The translations under genes and the position numbers were made by a program. The notes under the pieces were generated by a model. It saw only the letters and a program-made list of their open reading frames with translations, was not told the DNA's origin and made no database searches. Below are positions 21,733 to 32,832 of a stretch of DNA of 64,000 nt, piece after piece; position 1 is the stretch's first letter, and every line of letters starts with the position of its first letter. The stretch lies in NCBI GenBank assembly GCA_023614405.1, contig CM042684.1, forward strand, positions 469,163,650 to 469,227,649, given 5' to 3'. The stretch is from Avena insularis. Taxonomy: Eukaryota; Streptophyta; Magnoliopsida; Poales; Poaceae.

Positions 21733-23842
21733 TGAAAGAGCATGTGGGCCCCCATGTGTGGTTTTGGTAATTGATGTCAATCTTTATGGACTAATGTGTG
21801 TATTAAGTTGTACATGTAGGAATTGTCCATTGGCATCGCTTGGAGTATGTGTTGGATCCAAGGTGGAAGATATGAAGAATAAGATGCGTTGTGGAAGCTC
21901 AATATGCGCCATCCCTAGAAGATCTCATGTTTGGTGCTTGCCATCCTTGGTGTTTATGGATCGATGAAGACAAGGCCCAAGGATGATCAAGGAAAAGGTA
22001 TTCTTGATAGGTTTTTCCCTTTTTCCAGTCTCGTGTTAACCGGGTTTAGGATAGATAGCCGTACTATCAAGAGAGGCTCTCACGTGAGTATCTCAATCAT
22101 ATCGTTCGGAGAGAGCTCAAACCTTTGCATACTTGCATCATCATATTTGGTTGTTTTGTCTTATCCATCTGAGGATATAGAGCTTGTGGTAATCTTCATA
22201 GCAAGCTCTTGTTCATCAAAATTGGATCCCCCTTTTATATCTTGTTGCAATTTTGATCTTGGCGGTTTTCCGGATTCTCACCTAGTGAGGTATCTCACAT
22301 TATACTACTTGATACATTCTCACTTGGTGATATCCAATATTTCTTGCCGTCCTCTTTCCAACGCAATTGGATTCGGGTCAATTGGAGTCTCCTAGCAAAA
22401 GTTATCGCCGTTGCATTATTTGTCTTTTTAAATCGAAAAAGAAAAAGGTTTCTCTGGGCCGAGCGGTCTTGGGGTCCGCCACCGCCCGCCCCTGCCTCCT
22501 CCTCTCTGCCTTTGCGCCTTCCGGTGGTACTCCTGCCTGGCAAGCAGTAACCTGGGTGGCTGCACTACCAGCCGGCCCACTAGCTCCCCAGCTCGCCCGA
22601 CCTCCCTACGCCGATCGCTTCGCTCGCTTGCCATGTGCGCGCAGCCGCCCCGATCCCCTCTTGTCGCGTCGCTCGCCTAGGCTCCTGCCGCGCGCCTCCC
22701 GATCCCCTTCTTTCGCTCCCCTGTTCGATCACGCGCCTGCGCCCAGGTTGGTCTGCACCTGGTCGGGTGCGGTAGTACCGGGCTTTTCCGGTACTACCGG
22801 CCCACCCAGGAAAATCAGCCCCAACGGGCAGAAAAATGCCTCCCCTGTATATTGCCTTCTCCCTCTCTTTTTAGGGTTGCTTCTTCTCCCTCTTTCTTCA
22901 AGCCTTTGCCTTTGCTTTGACTCATCTTTGAGCTTGGTTAATCTCTCCCCCTCCAATGATTCTTGCCAATTTTTAGGGGAAGAAAGAGGGGATCTAGATC
23001 TATGTTTTGACCAAACCAAATCACCTCTTTGTGAGTGATTCTTTGGGATCTAGATCTTTGGGGCTTTTTGTGTTCCCCTTTTGTGTTCTTCCTCTCTTGT
23101 TCCACCAATTGCTTTAGTAGCCTTGTTGGAACTTGAGAGTGAGGATTTGGAGCATCTTTGTGGTGTTCTTGCCTTTTTCATTTGGTGCATCGGTGTGAGT
23201 TCTCTCCGGAGGATTTGGTTGGTGATATTCATTGGAGCTTGTCCCTCTTGGGTTCTTGGAACCCTAGACAGTTGTGTGGCCTTTGTGGCGTGTTCTTGGG
23301 GTCTTCAATTAAGTTGTGAAGCTCCCCCAAGATTGAGGCCTTGGTGGCGATTATTGGGAGCCTCCAATTAAGTTGTGGAGATAGCTCCAATCTTGTACGG
23401 GTTTGGTGACCACCCTTAAGTGTCCCATAGTGGAACGGGTGCTTGCCCGCGTGGTGGGTGCTCAGGAGAATAGGGTGAGGCCTTGGTGGCATTGGTGGTC
23501 TTAGTACCACCCACCCCTCCAACAAGACGTACTCCCTTGTTGGGAGGAACTCGGTAAAATATCGTCGTCCCCACGTGCCTTGGTTATCTCTATACCCGAG
23601 CTCTTTACTTATGCACTTTACATTGTGATAAACATCGTGCTTGAAGTAATTATCTTTCTATCGCATTGTTGCTTATCTTGCTTAGCATAAGTTGTTTGTG
23701 CACATAGGTGAACCTTAGTATATCTAGGCTTTGTTCGTAACAAAATAAAACGCTAGTTTTATTCCGCCATTGTTAAGCCCATATCGTAGAAGTTTTAAGC
23801 GCCTATTCACCACCCCCTCTAGGCGACATCCGTGATCTTTCA
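21733..23842 (+). mobile_element. 2.1-kb solo LTR, superfamily uncertain (Copia-like)
   Basis: The ends TGAAAGAGC and GATCTTTCA form a TGAAAG/CTTTCA inverted pair. A 5-bp TSD AAGGG lies at 21728-21732 and 23843-23847. The sister elements (around 26750 and 48625) show the uninterrupted target GTAAGTAAGGGGCATGA. The interior has a GC-rich promoter-like block (22450-22800) and a CT-rich leader, with no primer site or gag-pol. The 223-codon frame at 22367-23038 lies wholly inside it and is compositionally biased, so it is not called. Its similarity to grass Copia LTRs is from memory and not tested. Confidence 0.8.
22770..22801 (+). repeat. Inverted repeat (hairpin) in the solo LTR
   Basis: CGGTAGTACCGGG, a short T-rich spacer, then CCGGTACTACCGG form a near-perfect GC-rich stem of about 12 bp. 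It lies in the part of the LTR just before a CT-rich stretch and could form RNA or cruciform structure. Confidence 0.6.
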
Positions 23843-24525
23843 AAGGGGCATGAGATTTAAACTTATAACTTGTCAAGCATATCCTCTTAGTTGTGTCACT
23901 TTAACCTTAATCACCTAAAGATGCTTATGATAGGGGCAATGAGAGATGAAAGCTAATAAGTACCATAATTTTTGGAATCTCTTTATGAGACTTGAATCCC
24001 TGCTTCCTTCTATGAAGGCCTTTCTTTTACTTTTATGTTGAGTCTCCATCTTCTATCTTTATGCACCTATTGAGATAGCATAGTGGTCATTCTTAGTTTA
24101 ATGTGCATTGTCCCAAGACTTGTTGCTTGATGCATAACTTTGATATTTCTTATTCTTAAACTATTTGTATCTAGTCACCCTTATGAACTTTGAAGGTGTC
24201 CTATGCATTTATGTTTTGCTGCTCTATGAGGGACAAGCTGAATACCATTCTTATTATGCTTTGTTTATGTGAAACAAACAAATGTCTCTCAAAGCATTAT
24301 TATTCATGAATCTTTTGTTTGTGCCTTTTCATGTTACAACATAGTTGATATCTCTTATTGTTAGAACTATATCTTTCATGCTATGTTGAAGTACTATGAT
24401 CCCATCTATCAATGTTTTACAAATACTTTGATCAAGTTTATGATGGTGCATGTCACCTCAAAAATTATTCTTTCTTTTTATCACTTACCTACTCGAGGAC
24501 GAGCAGGAGTTAAGCTTGGGGATGT

Positions 24526-24654
24526 TGATAAGTTGCTAGCGTATCTATAATTTTTTATGTTCCATGCTTGGTTTATATCTACTTTCTTATGTTTTGTCCA
24601 CACTTTGGAGTACTTTTATAAACTTTTCTTGGACTAACCTATTAACAAGATGCC
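24526..24654 (+). repeat. Left part of the 3' LTR of the 17167-40673 element
   Basis: It begins TGATAAGTTGC directly after the polypurine tract and is collinear with 17167-17290. It is broken at ATGCC, the TSD of the inserted element, and resumes at 39178. Confidence 0.88.
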
Positions 24655-26074
24655 TGATGACCCACAAGTATAGGGGGTGTATCGCAGTATTTTCGAGAGA
24701 AGTGAAACCCAATTTATTGATTCGACACAAGGGGAGCCAAAGAATATTTATAAGCCTTAACAACTGAGTTGTCAATTCAGCTGCACCTGGAAACAATCTT
24801 TCTCACATCAGTTTATCAGTAGCAACAGTTTTGTAGTAGGAATAGCAAAGTAGCAGCAGTAGTAAAGTAAAGACAGCAGTAACAATATCAGTAAACAGTA
24901 GGATTCGAGTGTGGTAGGCATAGGGATGGATGGACGGGTGTTGCATGGACAAGAAAATTCACATAGCAATCAGAACATAGGGTAATTGCAGATAAATAAG
25001 ATAAAGCATCCAAGTACTAGATAATCCTAGGCATGTGTTCCATATATAGTCATACGTGCTCGCAATGAGAACTTGCACGACATCTTTTCTCCTGCCATCC
25101 CGTTTGCAGCGGGGCCTCAAGGGAACTACTGGCAATTAAGGTGCTCCTTTTAATAGAGCACCGGAGCAAAGCATTAACACTCCATGAACACAAGTGATCC
25201 TCACATCAAAGCCATTCCCTCCGGTTATCCCGATTTCTGTCACTTCGGGGCCATTGGTTCCGGACAACAACGTGTGTATACAACTTGCAGATAAGACCAA
25301 AAACAATACTATCATAATGAATCAATAACATGTTTAGATCTGAAATCATGGCACTCGGGCCCTAGTGACAAGCATTAAGCACAACAAGTCGCAACAAAGT
25401 CATAAAGCACTAATAGAAGATACTAGGCACCATGCCCTAATAATCTGATGCCATTACATGAATGATCTCATCCAATCCCTACCATCCCCATAGCCTACAA
25501 CGGGGGATTACTCACTCATAGATGGGGGAAACATGGATGGTCGATGGAGAAGCAATGGTGATGATGATGGCGATGATCTCCTCCAATTCCCTGTCTCCGG
25601 GGTGCTAGAACAGTAGTTTCATTGTGTGGAATCTGGTGGCGGCGAGCGAACTCCTTCTAGAAAAACGTCGAACGCCCCTGAGTTTTTAGGTCAGAAGGAA
25701 ACTTATAGGCGAAGAGGGAGACCGAGGGGGTGTCTCGGGCGGCCAGACCACCCCCTGGCGTGGCCAGGCCCAGCCCGTGCGGCCAGGTGGTGAGCCTGGG
25801 CCCCAGCCCCACTCCGTCTCATATTCTAGCTCCGGGAGTCTTCTGGTGAAATATGATTTTTGGCTTTTGTCCCGTCCAATTCCGATAATATTCATTTTCT
25901 GACTTTCCTGGAACCAAAAAAAGCAGAAAACAGGCAACTGGCACTATGGCTCTTGTTAATAGGTTAGTCCAAGAAATCATATGAAAAGTACTCCAAAGTG
26001 TGGACAAAACATAAGAAAGTAGATAAAACCAAGCATGGAACATCAAAAATTATAGATACATTTGCAATGTATCA
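24655..26074 (-). repeat. 3' LTR of the gag-protease element
   Basis: This is 1420 bp, ending ACATTTGCAATGTATCA at the U3 end. The U3 half (about 25710-26074) closely matches the LTR of the 46364-53490 element. The R-U5 half (24655-25700) does not match it by eye but matches 31706-32760. Confidence 0.88.
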
Positions 26075-28940
26075 ACATCCCCAAGCTTAACTGCTCGCCC
26101 CTCGAGTAGGTAAGTGATAAAAAGAAAGAATAATTTTTGAGGTGACATGCACCATCATAAACTTGATCAAAGTATTTGTAAAACATTCAAAGCTGGGATC
26201 ATAGTACTTCAACATAACATGAAAGATAAAGTTCTAACAGTAAGACAAAGCAACTATGTTGCAACATGAAAAGGCACAAACAAAAGATTCATGAATAACA
26301 ATGATTTGCAAGACGTTTGTTTGTTTCACATAAAGAAAACATAGCATAGTGGCATTCAGCTTGTCCCTCATAGAGTAGCAAACATAAATGCATAGGACAT
26401 CTTCAAGGTTCAAAAGAGTGACTAGATACAAATAGTTTAAAACAAGCAATATCAAGGTATGCATCAATCAACAAGTCTTGGGACAATGCACATAGAACTA
26501 AGAATGGCCACTATGCTCTCAAAGTAAGTGCATAAAGGAAGAAGGTGGAGACTCAATATATATAGTGGAAGAAAGGCCTTCATAGAAGGAGTAGGGATTC
26601 AAGTCTCATAAAGAGCTTCCAAAAATTATGGTACTTATAGCTTTCAGCTCTCATTGCCCCTATCATAAGCATCTTGAAGGTGATTAAGGTTAAAGTGACA
26701 CAACTAAGAGGATATGCTTGACAAGTTATAAACCGAAATCTCATGCCCCTTACTTACGAAGACCGAACCTCATGCTACTCAACTTTAGTCACAAGTAAGC
26801 TCTTGTCATTGTAAGTACATATGTATCATAAAGAACCACCAACGGGGTACCCCTTGCACATGATACAGGAGCTATCCCATAATCAAAATGACAAGGCAAG
26901 CAGACAATGAGCATCTCAGCGATCTTTTTATTTGCTATTTGCATAGGTTTTTATTGAGGATGCTTCATAGAGTGCTCATTATGGTGATGCTGCAAGTTTC
27001 CACCATGATTAAACATGGATTAGGCTAGCCGCCCAGGCGTTTCTCTAACACACATACAAACTCCATGATCTTACAAATTCAACTTTTATTTCACACCGCC
27101 GGGATCCATAAGCAAAAGAACATGATATCAACGGGGTACAAAGTACAGGTGCAATGTTGAAAGCGTTCCCCATGATACATGGTTATGCTAATTTCAACTT
27201 ATAAAGCGCAAGCATATACACAACAAAGAAGGACCCAATGGTTCAAGTTTATTAAATACAAAAAAGTAAAAGTGTACCATCAAGTTCGTGAGAGCTTTAA
27301 TCACTAGTTTTCTCATAACAAGTTTAATTTGGAAGGTAAACAATAGCATGAATATGCTTGGAATAGCATATGCTAGTAGGTAGGTATGGTGGACTCTTTG
27401 GAATAACTTGGTTTAGGGAGTTGGATGCATGAGTGGAACTCATACTTGGTTGTGGAGGCTAGCAAAAGACTGGGAGCGACAAACTAAGAGAGCAATAATG
27501 GCCATAATCATGTAGAGCGACAAAACATCATTGATCAAAGCATAAAGTGATACTACAATTTGAAAACTAAAGGATCATAAAGGCTTATGGTGACTTGAGA
27601 TAGTCATAACATGGTGTGAGCATGCGCCAAGTCAACCCAAATAAAGCATCAAAGGAGAATACCACTATACTATGCTTTAATATGCTAAAACAACGCATGA
27701 TTCATCCAAGGCACATTAAGCAACCTCAACTGTTTATAACAAGTCATGCTACAGCAAATAATACTAAGCATAAAGCCAAAACAATATCAAGCATGGCATG
27801 AGAAAGCATAGGTCACAGTCAAAAACAAGCTCTCTTTAACACTTAAGCATGAACTTTCCTACTCTTTTCCAAACCAAACCAAACTATTTGAAAACCAATG
27901 TATGAAAGAGGGGGTCCAACCAATTTATTCAGAAAACTAAGCAAACAAAAGCAAACCAAAACCAAAACGAAAACGAAAAAGAAGACGCTCCAAAAAACAC
28001 AACCGTGCATGAAACAATAAAAATGAAGCGTTTAGAAGAAACCTGGGATTTTTATTGATGAAGAAGGGGATGCCTTGGGCATCCCCAAGCTTTGACGCTT
28101 GTATTTCTTGGATATTTCTTGGGGTGACACGCGTGGCATCCCCAAGCTTGAGCTTTAGTCCATCCTTCATCTCATTACTTATTCCTTCCATACACCTGAA
28201 ATTTTTCCTTCATACAAAACTTCACACAATCTTTATTAGCAACATTAGTGCACTCAAGATAATAAGTCTTTAGGTTCAGTTCCAACACCAATAAACTTCC
28301 ATTAAAAAAAGCTACTATAGCACTTCCCTCAAAAAGCTCAATTCCCGAAAATAACTCAAAAAGGAACCAACAAGAAGCAAATGCAGAAAATGGCAGAAAT
28401 CTGTCAAAACAAATCAGCAGGTAAAGACGACTGTTTTCGAAGACCTTCTGTTGCTGAAATAAGAAAGTGTTGAACTAACGAAAGTTAGATAACAACCTGG
28501 GGCAGAAGCACAAAACTTCACGCCTCAAAAAGACGTTCAAAGATTTTACACGAATTTTTATGGGGAAGCACAGAAATCTATTTCGGGACAGTAACTTTCC
28601 CAATCATTACTTCTCTCTCATTAGAGGTTACTCTTGGCACAAAAAGCAAATAAAAAGGATAAGGAGCGGTTATTACTGAAGTAATAACTTCCAAGACTCA
28701 TCTAAAACTTTTGGGTTATCTCCCAATAAGTACTTTTCTTTAACGCATTTAAGTTAGGCAAAACTAACAACAGAAAAGAAAACTAAATGAAAGCAAAAAC
28801 TAAAATGGATAGAATGAAAGTACACAGAAATAATGATAGTGAAAACATTGTTTTGTTCAATGAAATCCTTTTGTTAACAAGGTTGATCAGGTCTTGTTAC
28901 CAAAACAATTTCAAGACAAAACTTTGTATTCCACTAATGA
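26075..28940 (-). other. Conserved 3' non-coding region of the gag-protease element
   Basis: This is collinear with 47949-50630 and, reversed, with 19736-24525. It includes two internal CATCCCCAAGCTT motifs (28080-28092 and 28137-28149) besides the polypurine tract at 26076. The frames inside are short and not conserved between copies. Confidence 0.65.
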
Positions 28941-30470
28941 TTATCTTACCTCAACCTTGATAGCAATGGTCCCAATCATAATAGTTTCAAATTTTTCTCT
29001 TGGTATGGGACAATATATCTCTCCAACTTGAATGCCCTCAACATGTTCAATTGAATTCAAACCATAAGTCCTATCAATCTTCTTGGGGAAATAGACAGTA
29101 TGTTCCTTGTCATTAACATTGAAAGTCACCTTTCCTTGATTACAATTAATAATAGCTCCTGCAGTATTAAGAAAAGGTCTCCCAAGAATAATAGACATAT
29201 TATCATCTTCAGGCATTTCAAGCACAACAAAATCAGTTAATATCAAGCAATTATGAGCCACTTGAACAGGTACATCCTCACATATACCAACAGGAATGGT
29301 GGTAGATTTATCAGCCATTTGCAAAGATATATCAGTTGGTATTAATTTTTCTAGTTGAAGCCTCTTATAGAGAGAGAAATGCATAACACTAACTCCAGCT
29401 CCCAAATCACACAAAGAAGTTCTAACATAACTGTTCTTAATAGAGCAAGCGATAGTTGGAATCCCTGGGTCTCCAAGTTTCTTTGGAACCTTACCATTAA
29501 AGGAATAATTAGCAAGCAAAGTAGAGATTTCTTCATTAGGGATCTTCCTTTTATTCGAGACAATATCCTTCATATACTTTGAGTAAGGAGGCAATTTAAT
29601 AGCATCAATCAAAGGAATTTGCAGGAATAAAGGTTTCATCCACTCACAAAACTTATTATAATGTTCATCTTCCTTTGACTTGTGTTTCTTATCAGGGAAA
29701 GGCATAGGTTTTTGGACCCAAGGCTCTCTTTCACTACCATGTTTCTTAGTAATAAAATCTTCTTTAGTGTATTTAGTATTCTTAGTGTGTTTTTTAGGTT
29801 CTTCTTCAACTTTTTATTCATTAGGAACTTCATTTTCTTCATTACCACTTTCAGTTTCAGTATCATAAATAGATATACTATTAGGATCTATAGCAGGTTT
29901 AGAGGGTTCTACAACAATTTTATGTTTCTTTTTCCTTTTCTTATGAGTAGAGCCACTATTTTCAGCTTGTTGAGAATCCTGCTACATTCTTTTGGGATGC
30001 CCCTCAGGATATAGAGGATCCTGGGTAGCAGCTCCACTTCTAGTTCAAATTTCATAAGCATGTTTTTATTTAGCAGCATTAACTAGCAAGTCTTTTTGCA
30101 CTTTAATGAGTTGATCTATTTGAGTTTGAACCATTTGAAAGTGTTTAACAATCATTTTAACATCATTAGAGGTTCTTTCCACAATATCTTTTAACTGAAC
30201 AATATCTCTAGTGTTTTCCATTAGATGATTTTGCACCCTTTTATTAAAATTATCCTGCTTAACAATAAAGATATCGAATTCTTTTAAGCATTGATCAGGA
30301 GGTTTAGAGTAGGGGATATCACCTCCATCAAAGTGTTGGAGAGAGTGTACCTCAATAGTGGATGAGTAGGGGATAGGCTTACATAATTCTTCTATAGGAG
30401 GTAAATTTTTGACATCTGCGGCTTTAATTCCCTTCTCCTTAAGACATTTTCTTAGCTTCCTTCATCACTT
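28941..30470 (-). pseudogene. Athila-like gag C-terminus and retroviral-type aspartic protease
   Basis: 28941-29705 is an uninterrupted 254-residue frame. It contains a catalytic SLCDLGAGVSVM (residues about 97-108; Asp100-Leu-Gly-Ala, the Leu variant normal for Athila), a flap region ADKSTTIPVGICEDVPVQV, and IILGRPFLNTAGAIIN (172-187). The gag/protease linker is upstream on the same strand but interrupted by stops and frameshifts (near 29814, 29985, 30047 and 30070). It encodes Lys-rich segments and HFQMVQTQIDQLIKVQKDL, a coiled-coil-like stretch. After the protease there is no RT, and the frame ends at 28941 in KVEVR. The protease fold itself looks intact. Confidence 0.75.
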
Positions 30471-31616
30471 CATCATTTAATTCAATAACTCTCCTCTTTT
30501 TTGATGTTGGAATAGGCACTGGATAGTAGGTTTAGGTACAATTACTTCAGGTATAGCTTGTTCAGGAGGATTCCAATCTTCATAGTTCTTACTTATTTTA
30601 GCCATTAATTCATCAGCTTCCTTAGGATTCCTATTCTTGAAAACACAATCAGCACAACTATCTAGGTATGTCCTAGATTCCTCGGTTAGTCAATTATAAA
30701 ATATATCAAGAAGCTCATTCTTAGGTAATGGACTTCCAGCCTGTGCATGAATCAAAGCACAAAACCTTGCCCATGATTCAGGCAATATCTCTTTTTCTCC
30801 CTGTTTAAAATCAAAAAGTTCCTGCAAAATAGCATGTCTAGCACTTGGCGGAAAATATTTCTGCAGGAAAGTACTAATCAAGCAATCAGGGCTATCAATA
30901 GATCGAGGAGGTAAATTACTAAACCAAGTTTTAGTTTCTCCTTTCAGTGAAAAGGGTAAAATCTTAGCAACAAAGTAAGTATGCATCTTAATATCATCAG
31001 AAAACAAGCCACTTATGGTAGAAAGCTCATTCATATGTGCTACCACACTTTCATTCTTAGTCCCACAAAAAGGTTCTTTCTCAACAATAGCTATGTAAGA
31101 TAGATCGAGAGAGAAATCATAATCTTTATCTTTAATATTTATGGGAGAAGCAGCAAACTTAGCAATAGGAGAGAATTTGGGTCTAATAGTACGCCTCTCA
31201 AGGAGACTCTTAGCAACGCTCCTATCATGGGTGTTTTTACATTCTTTAATAAATTCATCGGTCGTCTCAACATAACCATCTTCAATATCATAACTTTCAC
31301 TAGACTTAGGTGAACTAACAGGTGTAGTAGTGTCTTCATTAGGAGTTTCAATATTTCCAGCTATAGTTCTAGCAATCGTAGCATCTAGGAAAGGACCTAA
31401 TGAACCACTCTTATCAAGCACAGTGGAAGCGGCATCATAAGCATCAGAAGTTTCAGATTCAGCAGTAGTAGCAGTGTGTGTAGCATGTGTATGTGGTGGT
31501 GTAACGAGCTTACTCATAACATATGGTGAATCAAGAGCAATAGAGGTATTCAAAACCATACCTCTTCTTGTAGTGGATAGTAAAATAGGAACCTTGGCAT
31601 CACGAGACTTACCCAT
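30471..31616 (-). pseudogene. Athila-like gag, N-terminal and capsid part
   Basis: The ATG at 31616 is the first after the primer site (about 63 nt). 308 codons run to a stop at 30690. The N-terminal 100 residues are Ser/Thr/Ala-rich. A capsid-like region follows, with MHTYFVAKILPFSLKGETKT, WFSNLPPRSIDSPDCLIST, FLQKYFPPSARHAILQELFDF and ESWARFCALIHAQ, the retrotransposon gag signature. Beyond the in-frame stop the same frame continues (EESRTYLDSCADCVF, NPKEADELMAKISKNYEDW) to a frameshift near 30500. It could package RNA only if the stop were suppressed or translation ended there. Confidence 0.8.
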
Positions 31617-31678
31617 GATGGATGGATAGCCGCGAACAATAGAGAATCCAAGTGAACTTAATAAATAAAGCTATGCTC

Positions 31679-31695
31679 CCCGGCAACGGCGCCAG
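31679..31695 (-). promoter_or_regulatory. Primer-binding site of the gag-protease element
   Basis: CCCCGGCAACGGCGCCA on the plus strand is the reverse of TGGCGCCGTTGCCGGGG, which lies 11 nt inside the 5' LTR end at 31706. Confidence 0.8.
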
Positions 31696-31705
31696 AAAAT
31701 AGTCT

Positions 31706-32832
31706 TGATGACCCACAAGTATAGGGGGTGTATCGCGGTATTTTCGAGGGAAGTGAAACCCAATTTATTGATTCGACACAAGGGGAGCCAAAGAATATTT
31801 ATAAGCCTTAACAACTGAGTTGTCAATTCAGCTGCACCTGGAAACAATCTTGCTCACAGTTTATCAGTAGCAACAGTTTTGTAGTAGGAATAGCAAAGTA
31901 GCAGCAGTAGTTAAGTAAAGACAAGAAGAATAATAGCAGAAATGTGAGGATTCAAGTGCGGTAGGCATAGGGATGGATGGACGGGCGTTGCATGGACAAG
32001 AAAATTCACATAGCAATCAGAACATAGGGCAATTGCAGATAAATAAGATAAAGCGTCCAAGTACTAGATAATCCTAGGCATGTGTTCCATATATAGTCAT
32101 ACGTGCTCGCAATGAGAACTTGCACGACATCTTTTCTCCTGCCGGCCCGTTTGCAGCGGGGCCTCAAGGGAACTACTGGCAATTAAGGTGCTCCTTTTAA
32201 TAGAGCACCGGAGCAAAGCATTAACACTCCATGAACACATGTGATCCTCACATCAAAGTCATTCCCTCCGGTTATCCCGATTTCTATCACTTCGGGGCCA
32301 TTGGTTCCGGACAATAATGTGTGTATACAACTTGCAGGTAAGACCATAAACAATACTATCATAATGAATCAATAACATGTTCAGATCTGAAATCATGGCA
32401 CTCGGGCCCTAGTGACAAGCATTAAGCATAACAAGTTGCAACAAAGGCATAAAGCACTAACAGAAGATACTAGGCACCATGCCCTAACAATCTGATGCCA
32501 TTACATGAATGATCTCATCCAATCCCTACCATCCCCATAGCCTACAGCGGGGGATTACTCACTCATAGATGGGGGAAACATGGATGGTCGATGGAGAAGC
32601 GATGGTGATGATGATGGCGATGATCTCCTCTAATTCCCCATCCCGGCAGGGTGCCAGAACGGAGTTTTTGGTGCTGTTTCGTGGAATCTGGTGGTGGCGG
32701 AGCGGAACTCCTTCTGGAAAAACATCGAACCCCCCTAAGTTTTTAGGTCAGAAGGCAACTTATAGGCGAAGAGGGGGACCGAGGGGGTGTCTGGGGCGGC
32801 CAGACCACCCCCTGGCACGGCCAGGCCTAGCC
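31706..32832 (-). repeat. U5-R part of the 5' LTR of the gag-protease element
   Basis: It is collinear with 24655-25780, from TGATGACCCAC to GGCCAGACCACCCCCTGG. It stops at TAGCC, the left TSD of the solo LTR, and resumes at 38871. Confidence 0.88.

Larger units (their letters stand above)
19736..24525 (+). other. Long 3' non-coding region of the Athila-like element (with solo-LTR insert)
   Basis: This region is collinear with 26075-28760 and 47949-50630 (both reverse-oriented), so it is a family-conserved non-coding tract. Landmarks are TTTTGGGTTATCTCC-type sequence near its start, a paired AAGCTTGGGGAT motif at 20329-20400, and the final polypurine tract AAGCTTGGGGATG at 24512-24524 directly before the LTR. 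The segment 21733-23842 is a foreign solo LTR. Short frames here have no recognisable domains. Confidence 0.65.

Noticed and set aside
22367..23038. 223-codon plus-strand frame
   Set aside because: It lies entirely within the 21733-23842 solo LTR, crosses its GC-rich promoter-like block, has biased Pro/Arg/Ser composition and no recognisable domain.
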